The notes beneath the pieces are model-generated. The model was not told where the DNA came from. It worked only from the letters and a program-made list of their open reading frames with translations, and did not search any database. From an uncultured Opitutia bacterium (lineage in GTDB: Bacteria > Verrucomicrobiota > Verrucomicrobiia > Opitutales > Opitutaceae), in NCBI GenBank assembly GCA_903872505.1, contig CAIQKV010000096.1, forward strand, positions 52,532 to 116,531: DNA of 64,000 nucleotides. Direction: 5' to 3'. The position numbers and the translations under genes were made by a program. Of the stretch, positions 33,512 through 41,415 are shown piece by piece. Within the stretch, counting starts at the first letter, position 1; each line of letters begins with the position of its first letter.

Positions 33512-34153
33512 TCAGGCCTGGATCAGGCCCTTGCGGATGGCGAAGCGCACGAGGTCCGTCTGGGACTGCAGGTTCAGCTTGCGCATCAGGTTGGTGCGGT
33601 GCGTCTCGGTCGTGCGCGGGCTGAGGAAGAGTTTTTCGGCGATCTCGGTATTGCCCAGGCCCTCGGCAGCGTACTGCAGCACCTCGCGTTCGCGCGGGGA
33701 CAGGGTGGCCAGGGGATCGGCGGCCTCGGCCGGCTTGCTCACCAGCGCGCTGATGGCCCAGTCCGACAGCGGCGCGCTCAGGAAGCGGCGCCCCGCAAGC
33801 ACCTCGTGCGCGGCGTGGAGGATTTCCGCGGTGTCCGAGCCCTTGAGCAGGTAGGCCATCGCGCCGCCGCGCAGCGCCTCGATCACGTAGGGCTCGTCGT
33901 TGTGCATGGAGAGCACGAGCACGCGGGTGCCGGGGCTTGCCACCCGCACCTGGCGCAGGACCTCGATGCCGTGGAGCCGCGGCAGGCTGAGGTCGAGGAA
34001 GAGCAGGGCGGGCCGGTGTTTTTCCACGGCCGCGACGGCGGCGAGGCCGTCCGCCACCTCGGCCACGACCGAGAAGGTTTTCTCCGCCTCCAGGACGCTG
34101 CGCACGCCCTTGCGCACGATCTCGTGGTCATCGGCCAGCACGACGGTGGTCAT
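33512..34153 (-). CDS. NarL/LuxR-family response regulator
   Basis: A 213-residue protein. The receiver (1-120) has ADDHE, phosphoacceptor Asp in LLFLDLSLPRLHG (near 54) and Lys in AYLLKGSD. The LuxR HTH (about 148-205) has LSPREREVLQYAAEGLGNTE and RTTETHRTNLMRKLN. It is the partner of the NarX-like kinase encoded upstream, which it overlaps by 4 bp. Confidence 0.93.
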   Translation of the reverse strand: MTTVVLADDHEIVRKGVRSVLEAEKTFSVVAEVADGLAAVAAVEKHRPALLFLDLSLPRLHGIEVLRQVRVASPGTRVLVLSMHNDEPYVIEALRGGAMAYLLKGSDTAEILHAAHEVLAGRRFLSAPLSDWAISALVSKPAEAADPLATLSPREREVLQYAAEGLGNTEIAEKLFLSPRTTETHRTNLMRKLNLQSQTDLVRFAIRKGLIQA

Positions 34154-35802
34154 GGGTGGCCTCCGGGCGGCGGCAGGGCGAGGCCGGCGCCGAGCGGGAA
34201 CTCGGCGTGGATCCGCGTGCCTTGGTTGATGCGCGAGAAGATTTCCACGGTGCCGCCGGCGAGCGTGACGCGCTCGGTCAGGCCGGTCAGGCCGATGGAA
34301 TTACGGGAGGCCAGCACGGTGTCGAGGTCGAAGCCGCGCCCGCGGTCCGTGATCTCGATCAGCAGCCGCGCCCCGTCGGGCGACGGCCCGGTGGCCGGGG
34401 CATGGGTCACCGTCACCGACGCTTCCTTGCAGCCGGCATGGCGGGCGATGTTGGTGAGGGCCTCCTGCACGATGCGGAAGACCGCGATCTCCAGCTCGAT
34501 CGGCAGGCGCTCCTGCGGCAGGGAGACGTCCACGGTCGCCGTCACGCCGGTCTGGCGCTGAAAAAGCCGGGCGTGCCACTCCAGGGCGGCGCGGAGGCCC
34601 AGGTCGTCGAGGATGCGCGGGCGGAACTGCTGCGTGAGCTCGCGCACGTGGGCCATGAGCTCGGTGGCCAGCGCGAGGGATTCCCCCAGCTTTTCCGGCA
34701 GGGACGCCGCCGCCGTGCCGGTCCGGTCGCCGGAGTTTTTCACCAGTGCCTCCAGCTGGAGCCGGAGGCCGGTGAGCATCTGGCCGACCTGGTCGTGCAA
34801 TTCGCGGGCGATGGCGCGGCGCTCGTCCTCCTGGATCTTGAAGAGGCGCTTGGAGAGGATCCGCAGCCGCGCGGCGTGCTCCGCGGCATCGTGCTCCGCC
34901 TTCTGCCGCACGGCCACCTCGGCCGACAACTCCTTGGTGCGGGCGGCGACCTGGGCCTCGAGCGAGCGGTTGAGCTCCGCCAGGTCGCGGGCCAGGCGCT
35001 GGTTGAGCCGGTCGGTCTCGGCGAGGCGCAGCAGGCTGTTGAGCGAGAAGACGAGTTCGGAAAGATAACCCTCCTGCTGGAGGATATAATCCTGGGCGCC
35101 GAGCTTGAAGGCCGCGATGGCCGTCTCCCCGTCGCTGCGCGCGGCGAGGACGACCACGGGGGCGTCGGCGAAATGGGAGTGGAGGCTGCGCAGGGCGTCG
35201 AGCGGGCCGGGCGACCCGGGATCGGGGCCGAGCACAATGGCGTCGAAGGCCACCCGGCTGGCGACGGCGCGCTCCAGGCCGGCGAGGGAGGGAATGGCGG
35301 TCAACGTGATCTGCGGGGCGTTGCGGGCGAGGAAATCGGTGAGCGTCCGCCGCAGGTCGGGCGAGGCCTCGATCAGCAGCACATGGTACTTCGTCCCCGC
35401 CGGGGCGGCGGGCTGGCCGTGAAATTTCTCCTGATGCCGCGCATGGGCTTGTTGGACGATGGCCGGGAGCTCGAGGAATTGGGGCGTCGCCTTGTCGACG
35501 CAGTCCACCGCGCCGGCCCGCAGGGCCTGGACGGCCAGCTTGGTCTGGCCCCGGCCGCTGACCATGATCACGGGCGTGGTGTCGCCCCGCGCGGCCAGCT
35601 CGCTGAGGATATGCAGGCCGTCGATGTCCGGGAGTTCGAGATCGAGCAGCAGCACGTCCACGCCGCCGCGGCGCATGCGGTCGAGGCAGGCACGGCCATC
35701 GGGCACCACCTCCACCGTGCAGTCCGGGGCGTTGCTCGCAAAGTAAGTCTGGACCACGACGGCGATCTGCGGGTCGTCGTCGGCATAGAGCACGCGGATC
35801 AT
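34150..35802 (-). CDS. NarX-type sensor histidine kinase with two N-terminal receiver-like domains
   Basis: A 550-residue soluble kinase. Residues 1-120 form a canonical receiver (YADDDP, LLLDLELPDIDG, DKATP). Residues 143-265 form a second receiver-like domain that lacks the phosphoacceptor (FDAIVLGPDPG) and the acidic pair (IEASPD). A coiled coil (about 270-330) leads to HisKA_3 with H in RRAIARELHDQVGQML, then an HATPase with VQEALTNIARHAG and SIGLTGLTERV. With no membrane segment, input is probably cytoplasmic, or phosphate arrives from another kinase through the first receiver. Confidence 0.9.
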   Translation of the reverse strand: MIRVLYADDDPQIAVVVQTYFASNAPDCTVEVVPDGRACLDRMRRGGVDVLLLDLELPDIDGLHILSELAARGDTTPVIMVSGRGQTKLAVQALRAGAVDCVDKATPQFLELPAIVQQAHARHQEKFHGQPAAPAGTKYHVLLIEASPDLRRTLTDFLARNAPQITLTAIPSLAGLERAVASRVAFDAIVLGPDPGSPGPLDALRSLHSHFADAPVVVLAARSDGETAIAAFKLGAQDYILQQEGYLSELVFSLNSLLRLAETDRLNQRLARDLAELNRSLEAQVAARTKELSAEVAVRQKAEHDAAEHAARLRILSKRLFKIQEDERRAIARELHDQVGQMLTGLRLQLEALVKNSGDRTGTAAASLPEKLGESLALATELMAHVRELTQQFRPRILDDLGLRAALEWHARLFQRQTGVTATVDVSLPQERLPIELEIAVFRIVQEALTNIARHAGCKEASVTVTHAPATGPSPDGARLLIEITDRGRGFDLDTVLASRNSIGLTGLTERVTLAGGTVEIFSRINQGTRIHAEFPLGAGLALPPPGGHP

Positions 35803-35938
35803 CAGGCGGGTGGGTTCTGGCTCATCGGCGCATGGCCAATCGGGGATTTAATCGGGCCTAAATCCGGTTCGGATCGGGCCCACTATCACCCCGTGGGACA
35901 GGGTGTTGCAATAGCCATCCGCGGGAGAGGGGAATAAT

Positions 35939-35963
35939 CCCCATGTGCCTAGGTAAACCCCCC
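35939..35963 (+). promoter_or_regulatory. C-rich motif shared with the TonB receptor upstream region
   Basis: CCCCATG-TGCCTA-GGTAAACCCCCC, about 75-100 bp before the S24-like lipoprotein and on its strand. It resembles CCCCCATG-ATC-GGTAACCCCCC at 63970-63991 upstream of the TonB receptor. An interrupted palindrome (GGGGA-ATAA-TCCCC) overlaps its left end. It may be a binding site or promoter element. Confidence 0.35.
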
Positions 35964-36036
35964 AGCGTATTTTACGACGGGCGAACGAGGGCCGGCACGG
36001 ATGTTTGAAAAGCCCGTTAAAAGCTAGAGTCGGGGC

Positions 36037-36639
36037 ATGAAATTTAACCCCGCCATCTTCCAAGCCCGCCCGGTGACCCTCACGGCCCGGCTGGCGGCCT
36101 TGGCGGCCCTGGCGGCCTGGGCCCTGCTCTGCACGGGTTGCACGTCGCTGTCGGTCCGCCCGGATCTCGACACCATCGTGGCGCTGGCGCCGGTGCCGGT
36201 GATCGTGACCCAGGGGCAGGAACTCCGGACGGCCGAGGCGGCTGCGGCGCACGTGGACGGCGCGCAGGCCTTCATCGGCGCCGGTGATTCGATGGAGCCG
36301 GTCTATGCGAACGGCACCGCGATCGTCGTCTTGCCCAGTGACTACCAACTGCTCCGCCCGGGCATGCCGGTGGTCTATGTCAACCAGGACGGCCGGGGTG
36401 TCGCGCATGTGCTGGTGCAGGAAACGCGCGAGGGCTGGATTGCCCAGGGCGTCAACAACCCGGAACGCGATCCGGACTTGGTCACGGCGCGCAACCTGGT
36501 CGGCGTCATCACGCAGGCCTACTCCTCGTCGGACACGCCGCTGCGCCGCGAGATCGCCGGCCGCGCCGCGCTGAAGGCGGCCAACGCCGCGCCGACGCGG
36601 GTGGCGCTGAATTTTCCCAAGGCCGGCTCTGGTGCATGA
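36037..36639 (+). CDS. S24/S26-like lipoprotein
   Basis: A 200-residue protein. A long N-terminal hydrophobic stretch ends in a lipobox (LLCTGC, Cys near 33), so the mature protein should be lipid-anchored. The middle part resembles the S24/S26 serine-peptidase fold: IGAGDSMEPVYANGTAIVVLP includes the Ser of GDSMEP, and GMPVVYVNQDGRGVAHVL follows. Where these peptidases have the general-base Lys, this protein seems to have His, so catalysis is doubtful. The role is unknown. Confidence 0.65.
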   Translation: MKFNPAIFQARPVTLTARLAALAALAAWALLCTGCTSLSVRPDLDTIVALAPVPVIVTQGQELRTAEAAAAHVDGAQAFIGAGDSMEPVYANGTAIVVLPSDYQLLRPGMPVVYVNQDGRGVAHVLVQETREGWIAQGVNNPERDPDLVTARNLVGVITQAYSSSDTPLRREIAGRAALKAANAAPTRVALNFPKAGSGA

Positions 36640-36672
36640 GCCTGGCTTGGCTATAACGACCCGCTCACCGGG

Positions 36673-36702
36673 TTGGGCGCCGGGTTAGACTACGGCGCCC
36701 AA
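36673..36702. terminator. Hairpin between convergent genes
   Basis: Perfect 9-bp arms TTGGGCGCC / GGCGCCCAA with a 12-base loop. The right arm overlaps the stop region of the enoyl-CoA hydratase gene. It lies between convergent stops and can serve either side, though no T-run follows. Confidence 0.45.
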
Positions 36703-37460
36703 TTCGGCGGGCGCTTGTCCAGAAACGCCGACACGCCTTCCTGCGCCTCGGCCGAGTTGCGCGCCGAGAGATGGTACTTGTGCGCGTGATGGAGATCGGT
36801 CGCGACCGGCACCGGCCAGAGTTCGGCGAGGAGCCGCTTGGTCTCGGCCATGGCCTCGGGCGCGCCCTGCAGCAGCGAGCTGATCAGCGCGCTCACCTCG
36901 GTCGCCAGATAGGCCTCGTCGGCGACCACCCGGTTCACCAGCCCGATGGCGTGGGCGTGGGTCCCGTCGATGAGCTTGCCGAGCAGGAGCAGCTCGCGGG
37001 CGTCGCGCTCGCGCAGCTGGCGGCGGAGGAACGTCATGATCAGCGCCGGCACTAGCCCGCGGCGGACCTCCGGGTAGCCGAACTTGGCATCGCGGGTCGT
37101 GACCGCGAAGTCGCAGGCGCTCATCAGGCCTGCGCCGCCGGCGATGGCGGCGCCCTGCACGACTGCGATCGTGATCAGCCGCGTGGCCGCGATCGCCCGC
37201 AGGGCCTGGGCGACGAGGTCGGCCGAGGCGTGCGCTTGGCCCGGTTTGGACGCTTCCTCGAGGTCGAGTCCGGAGCAGAAGACCTTGCCGGCGCCGCGCA
37301 GGACGAAGATGCGCTGCGTGGGGGACGCCTCGGCCCCGGCGAGCGCGGTGCAGAGCTGCTCGAGGAGGCCGGTGTTGAGCGCGTTGCGTTTCTCCGGGCG
37401 GTTGAGCGTCACGGTGGTCACGGGGCCGGCGCGTTCGACGAGGACGAGGGAGGTGGACAT
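36690..37460 (-). CDS. Enoyl-CoA hydratase/isomerase family protein
   Basis: A 256-residue crotonase with the usual opening VTTVTLNRPEKRNALN, the oxyanion-hole segments FVLRGAGKVFCSGLDL and VQGAAIAGGAGLMSACDFAV, and YPEVRRGLVPALIMTFL. It adds water to an enoyl-CoA; given the adjacent carboxyltransferase and AtuA-type proteins, a 3-methylglutaconyl-CoA-type substrate is plausible. It is the last gene of a minus-strand catabolic cluster. Confidence 0.87.
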   Translation of the reverse strand: MSTSLVLVERAGPVTTVTLNRPEKRNALNTGLLEQLCTALAGAEASPTQRIFVLRGAGKVFCSGLDLEEASKPGQAHASADLVAQALRAIAATRLITIAVVQGAAIAGGAGLMSACDFAVTTRDAKFGYPEVRRGLVPALIMTFLRRQLRERDARELLLLGKLIDGTHAHAIGLVNRVVADEAYLATEVSALISSLLQGAPEAMAETKRLLAELWPVPVATDLHHAHKYHLSARNSAEAQEGVSAFLDKRPPNWAP

Positions 37461-37480
37461 GGGGGTGGGGCGGGAGGCGT

Positions 37481-37825
37481 TTAACCCGCCGGTTTGAGTA
37501 TGGCGGCCGCGACCGGCATTTCGAGCAAAGCCATGCCGAGGGTCTTGCCCTGGGAATCGATCCGCAGCGAGCGGCTGCCACCGCCGGCGAGGATCTCGGG
37601 GAGGATGAAATTGAGCGCCTCGAGGTTGGGCACCTCGTAACGGGTGACGGTGCCGACACCGAGCGGCTTGAAGAACGTCTCGACGCTGGCGGCGGTCAGG
37701 TGGTCGCGCAGCCAGGCGTAGGCGGCGGGCGTGCGGGCGAACACCGCGACGTTGGCGGAGTTGCCCTTGTCGCCGCTGCGGGCGAAGGCGATCTCGCGGA
37801 GGGGAATGGTGGCGGGGGCGGCCAT
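37481..37825 (-). CDS. AtuA C-terminal-domain-like protein
   Basis: The ATG at 37825 gives 114 residues (the longer track ORF runs into the preceding gene). LREIAFARSGDKGNSANVAVFA is the hallmark of the small domain found at the C-terminus of, or encoded next to, AtuA (DUF1446) proteins. It begins 2 bp after the stop of the AtuA-like gene. In terpene-acid degraders these proteins are needed for citronellol/geraniol utilisation, but their reaction is not known to me. Confidence 0.82.
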   Translation of the reverse strand: MAAPATIPLREIAFARSGDKGNSANVAVFARTPAAYAWLRDHLTAASVETFFKPLGVGTVTRYEVPNLEALNFILPEILAGGGSRSLRIDSQGKTLGMALLEMPVAAAILKPAG

Positions 37826-37827
37826 GG

Positions 37828-39231
37828 TCAGGCGAGCAGCTGCACGGTGGGTTTCACGAGCGACTTGGCGATCAGGCACGGCCAGTAGCCGAAGATCGGC
37901 AGGACCTTCGGTCGGCCGGTCGCGTAGCCGGTCACGCCCTGCGGGCCGCAGGTGACGAGCGGCGCGATCTCCTTGGTGAAGCGCTCGACGGGCTCCTTCG
38001 TGTCGGCGGCGACACTCACGCGCAGCACGGTCTCGACGAGGTGGGTGTCGCTCATCCGGCTGGCGAGCCCGCGTACGCTGGCGCCGGTGCCGAGGCATTC
38101 GATCAGCGTCTCGCGGTAGGTGCAGCCGCGGTCTTGGAGCCGGCGCAGGATGCCCTCACCGGCGCGGCGGGCCTTGCGCACGGCGTCGTGGCCGAAAACG
38201 GTGAGCATCCCATGGGCCTTGTAGCCGTCGCGGTAGGTGGCGGAGACCTTGTAGCTGTTCGTCGGGGCGCGGCCGGTGGCGCCGGCGACGCGCACGCGGT
38301 TTTCACCCGCCGCCTCGACGCGCAGGGTGAGGAACGAGACGGTGACGTCGGGCGAGAGATAGTTTGCCGGGTCGCCGATCTCGTAGAGCAGCTGCTCCTT
38401 CACGGTGGGCACGGTGACGGCGCCGCCGGTGCCGGCGGGCTTGGTGACGACGCAGGAACCGTCCGCGGCCACCTCGACGATCGGGAAACCGATGTCGTGG
38501 TTGTCCGGCAGGTCGAGCCAGTCGGTCGAAAACCCGCCGCAGGCCTGGGTGCCGCACTCGATCAGGTGGCCGGCGACGGTCGCGCCGGTGAGCCGGTCGT
38601 AGTCGGTGGGTTTCCAGCCGAAGTGCGCGAGGCAGGGGCCGACAGTGAGCGACGGGTCGGCGACGCGGCCGGTGATGACGATGTCGGCGCCCGCGCGGAG
38701 CGCCTCGGCAATGGGCTCCGCGCCGAGATAGGCGTTGGCCGTGACGAGCCGCGAGGCGATCGCGGAAAGGGGTGCCCCGGTATCCAGATTCGCGAACCCG
38801 GCCTTCGCGCCATCATAACCTATTGGGTTATGCTTCGCGGGGGTGGGCGGTGACGATCGCAGGAGGGGCAGCACGTCGTCGCCGCTGACGACGGCGATCT
38901 TGAGGCGGGAGAGGTTCGCGGCGCGGAGGACCTCCGCGCAGGCACGGGCGCAGCTCGCGGGGTCGAGCCCGCCGGCATTGGTGACGATCTTCGTTTTCCC
39001 GCCGGCCTGGTAGAACGGGATGAGCGAGCGAAGGACGTCGACGAAGTCGCGCGCGTAGCCCGCGGCGGGATCCTTCGCGCGAATGATCGCCATGATCGAG
39101 AGCGAGACCTCGGCGAGGTAGTCGAGGGTGAGGAAATCGAGGTCGGGCTGGGCCGCGACCAGCCGCGCCGCCGCATCCGGCTGGTCTCCCCAGAAGCCGG
39201 AGGCGTTGGCGATCTTGAGCGGGCGGGGCAT
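37828..39231 (-). CDS. AtuA-family (DUF1446) acyclic terpene utilisation-like protein
   Basis: The ATG at 39231 is preferred over a GTG at 39243 (467 residues). Typical segments are KIANASGFWGDQPDAAARLV, DYLAEVSLSIM, KIVTNAGGLDP, ADIVITGRVADPSLTVGP and RFTKEIAPLVTCGPQGVTGY. The family occurs with acyl-CoA carboxylases in acyclic terpene and branched-acid degradation. A Pro/Lys-rich insertion near residues 138-150 contains a 19-bp DNA palindrome. Confidence 0.85.
   Translation of the reverse strand: MPRPLKIANASGFWGDQPDAAARLVAAQPDLDFLTLDYLAEVSLSIMAIIRAKDPAAGYARDFVDVLRSLIPFYQAGGKTKIVTNAGGLDPASCARACAEVLRAANLSRLKIAVVSGDDVLPLLRSSPPTPAKHNPIGYDGAKAGFANLDTGAPLSAIASRLVTANAYLGAEPIAEALRAGADIVITGRVADPSLTVGPCLAHFGWKPTDYDRLTGATVAGHLIECGTQACGGFSTDWLDLPDNHDIGFPIVEVAADGSCVVTKPAGTGGAVTVPTVKEQLLYEIGDPANYLSPDVTVSFLTLRVEAAGENRVRVAGATGRAPTNSYKVSATYRDGYKAHGMLTVFGHDAVRKARRAGEGILRRLQDRGCTYRETLIECLGTGASVRGLASRMSDTHLVETVLRVSVAADTKEPVERFTKEIAPLVTCGPQGVTGYATGRPKVLPIFGYWPCLIAKSLVKPTVQLLA
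38814..38832. repeat. 19-bp palindrome inside the AtuA-like gene
   Basis: CATAACC-TATTG-GGTTATG has perfect 7-bp arms and a 5-base loop. It is AT-rich inside a GC-rich gene and encodes part of a non-conserved linker (KHNPIGYD). The geometry is the same as in the palindrome at 42856-42874. Confidence 0.5.
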
Positions 39232-39310
39232 GGGGTGGATCACGCAGAGTCGCGAAGGCGCAAAGAAAAGAGAAGTGGCTTGGCGGCCTAGCGGCTTGGC
39301 GGGAGAAAAC

Positions 39311-40936
39311 TCAGACTTGGAGGACGCCGGTGTGGAAGCCGGGCTTGGGTACGGCGCGGGTGGCGAGGGCGAAGGCGCGGAGGAGCACCGCGCGCGTGTC
39401 GTGCGGCTGGAGGATGGCGTCGACCCAGCCTCGGGCGGCGCCGTAGCGGATGTCGGTCTGCTCGGTGTAGTCGGCCTTCACCTTGGCGCGGAGGGCGTCG
39501 AGCTCCTCGGGCGTCTTGTCCTTGGCACTGCGGGTGAGGATGTTGAAGACCACGTCGCTCGCCTGCGCGGCGCCCATCACGGCGTACCGGGCGTGCGGCC
39601 AGGCGAAGATGAAACGCGGGTCGAAGGCCTTGCCGCACATCGCGTAGTTGCCCGCGCCGAACGAGCCGCCGGTGATGACGGTGATCTTCGGCACGGTGGA
39701 GTTGCTGAGCGCGTTCACCATCTTCGCGCCGGAGCGAATGATGCCGGTCTGCTCGGCGTCCTTGCCGACCATGAAGCCCGAGACGTCCTGCAGGAAGAGG
39801 AGCGGCAGGTGCGTCTGGTTGCAGTCCATGATGAACCGCGCGCCCTTGTCGGCGCTGTCGGCGTAGATCACGCCGGGCATCTGCAGGCCGGCGGCGCCGG
39901 ATGACTTCGACTGCACGCGCTGGCGCTGGTTGGCGACGATGCCAACCGGCCGGCCGCCGAGCCGGGCGAACGCGCAGACGGTGCTCTTGCCGTAGTCGGC
40001 CTTGTACTCGTCGATGCTGCCGGCATCCACGAGGCACTTCATCAGCTCGCGCACGTCGTATTCCTTCCGGCCGTCGAGGGAAACTAGCTCGTAGATTTTC
40101 GACGCCGGAAATTCTGGATCCTTGCCGTTTGTCACTTGCGACTTGGCACTTTCCTCGGGCAGCAGGCCGATGAGCGACTTCAGCCGAGCGAGCGCCGCCG
40201 GGTCGTCCTTCTCCTTGAAATCCACCGTGCCGGAAATCTCGGCGTGCATCGCGGCGCCGCCGAGGGTCTCGGTATCGGTCTCCTGGCCGATCGCGGCCTT
40301 CACGAGCTGCGGGCCGGCGAGGTAGAGGCCGCTGCCTTCGGTCATGAGGATCTTGTCGCAGAGGACCGGCAGGTAGGCGCCGCCGGCGACGCAGTTGCCC
40401 ATGATGGCGGCATACTGCGGGATGCCCGCGGCGGAGATGACGGCGTTGTTGCGGAAGATGCGGCCGAAGTCGTCCTCGTCCGGGAAAATCTCGTCCTGCA
40501 TCGGCAAAAAAACGCCGGCGGAGTCCACGAGGTAGACCAGCGGCAGGTTGCACTCGAAGGCGATCCGCTGCGCGCGGAGCAGCTTCTTGCACGTCATCGG
40601 GACAAACGCGCCCGCCTTTACCGTGGCGTCATTGGCGACAATCATGCACGGGTGCCCGGCGACGTCGCCGATGCCCGTGACGACGCCCGCCGCGGGAAAC
40701 TTGCCCCAGTCGAGGTACATGCCGTTCGCCGCCCAGAGTCCGGTTTCGAGGAAGGAGTTAGGATCGTCGATCAACCCGGCGATCCGCTCGCGGGCAAACA
40801 GGCGGCCAAGCTTGTGCTGGCGGGCGAGCCCGTCGGGACCGCCGCCTTCGCGCAGCACGGCTTCCTGCTGCGCGACTTCGTGGCAGCGATCGAGGAGGGG
40901 ATTGGCGGGAGACGAACTTGAAGATGAAGTATTCAC
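39311..40936 (-). CDS. Acyl-CoA carboxylase, carboxyltransferase subunit (methylcrotonyl/geranyl-CoA type)
   Basis: A 541-residue biotin-dependent carboxyltransferase with both halves: acyl-CoA-binding FLPMQDEIFPDEDDFGRIF and carboxybiotin-binding FLQDVSGFMVG, GGSFGAGNYAMCGKAFDPRF. The length and the NPLLDRCHEVAQQ-type N-terminus match 3-methylcrotonyl-CoA carboxylase beta subunits. It needs a biotin carboxylase subunit that is not in this window. Two insertions stand out: SAKSQVTNGKDPEFP near 265-280 and QRQRVQSKSSGAAGLQMPG near 360. Confidence 0.9.
   Translation of the reverse strand: MNTSSSSSSPANPLLDRCHEVAQQEAVLREGGGPDGLARQHKLGRLFARERIAGLIDDPNSFLETGLWAANGMYLDWGKFPAAGVVTGIGDVAGHPCMIVANDATVKAGAFVPMTCKKLLRAQRIAFECNLPLVYLVDSAGVFLPMQDEIFPDEDDFGRIFRNNAVISAAGIPQYAAIMGNCVAGGAYLPVLCDKILMTEGSGLYLAGPQLVKAAIGQETDTETLGGAAMHAEISGTVDFKEKDDPAALARLKSLIGLLPEESAKSQVTNGKDPEFPASKIYELVSLDGRKEYDVRELMKCLVDAGSIDEYKADYGKSTVCAFARLGGRPVGIVANQRQRVQSKSSGAAGLQMPGVIYADSADKGARFIMDCNQTHLPLLFLQDVSGFMVGKDAEQTGIIRSGAKMVNALSNSTVPKITVITGGSFGAGNYAMCGKAFDPRFIFAWPHARYAVMGAAQASDVVFNILTRSAKDKTPEELDALRAKVKADYTEQTDIRYGAARGWVDAILQPHDTRAVLLRAFALATRAVPKPGFHTGVLQV
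40101..40152. repeat. Short-word repetitive segment inside the carboxyltransferase gene
   Basis: The segment contains related words in series (GTCACTTGCG, ACTTGGCACTTT) and is less GC-rich than the rest of the gene. It encodes the non-conserved stretch SAKSQVTNGKDPEFP. It looks like inserted low-complexity DNA kept in frame. Confidence 0.4.
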
Positions 40937-40992
40937 TTTGAGTCGGTGTCAGAGGCCCCATCTTTGTTAAGCTACCACTTCGGTGTTTTTTC

Positions 40993-41415
40993 CTATGCTT
41001 TGTTCCTCGCTCTTGGGTCGTATCGCATCGGATAGGGTGCAGGCCTCCAGAAGTCGAGTGGACGATCTGGAGCCCAAGTGAACGGTAAGATTTCTTCGCT
41101 GTTCTTTGCACCGAGCAGCGCAACGAGCGCATCTTCATCCCACTTATACCAAAGACCATCGAGATATACGATGACCGAGCCTAGGACGATGAAATCGAAA
41201 CCTGACGTATCTATGGCAAATTTTGCTGGGAGCGACCTCCCGTTTTTAAAATGTACGATACCGTGAACACTATACTTTCGTCCATCGGTGGGGATTTTCT
41301 CTCCTGAGAATGTTTTCACGGAGCACGGGCCAACGAACACATCGACAGACCCCGGGCTTGGGCCGCCAATCTTGTCGTAGGCATATTCCTTATCGATTGG
41401 CATGGTTGGCTTCAC
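40993..41415 (-). CDS. Second orphan hypothetical protein, AT-richer insertion
   Basis: A 140-residue protein, clearly AT-richer than both neighbours. The frame opens with GTG at 41415, overlapping the mutase stop as GTGA; an ATG at 41403 is an alternative start. The sequence (CSVKTFSGEKIPTDGRKYSV, FDFIVLGSVIVYLDGLWYKW, FTWAPDRPLDFW) suggests a small beta-rich soluble domain with no signal peptide. Family not recognised. It resembles the orphan at 7115 in size, composition and placement directly on the stop of an acyl-CoA gene. Confidence 0.62.
   Translation of the reverse strand: MKPTMPIDKEYAYDKIGGPSPGSVDVFVGPCSVKTFSGEKIPTDGRKYSVHGIVHFKNGRSLPAKFAIDTSGFDFIVLGSVIVYLDGLWYKWDEDALVALLGAKNSEEILPFTWAPDRPLDFWRPAPYPMRYDPRARNKA

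Noticed and set aside
40921-40992. Relic of the mutase 3' end after the second orphan
   Set aside because: I compared all frames with the mutase C-terminus (TACLTNVVGKFRPMV) and found no convincing match.
40758-41159. 133-aa minus-strand ORF overlapping the orphan and the carboxyltransferase start
   Set aside because: It overlaps two better-supported genes in another frame and has no plausible domain.
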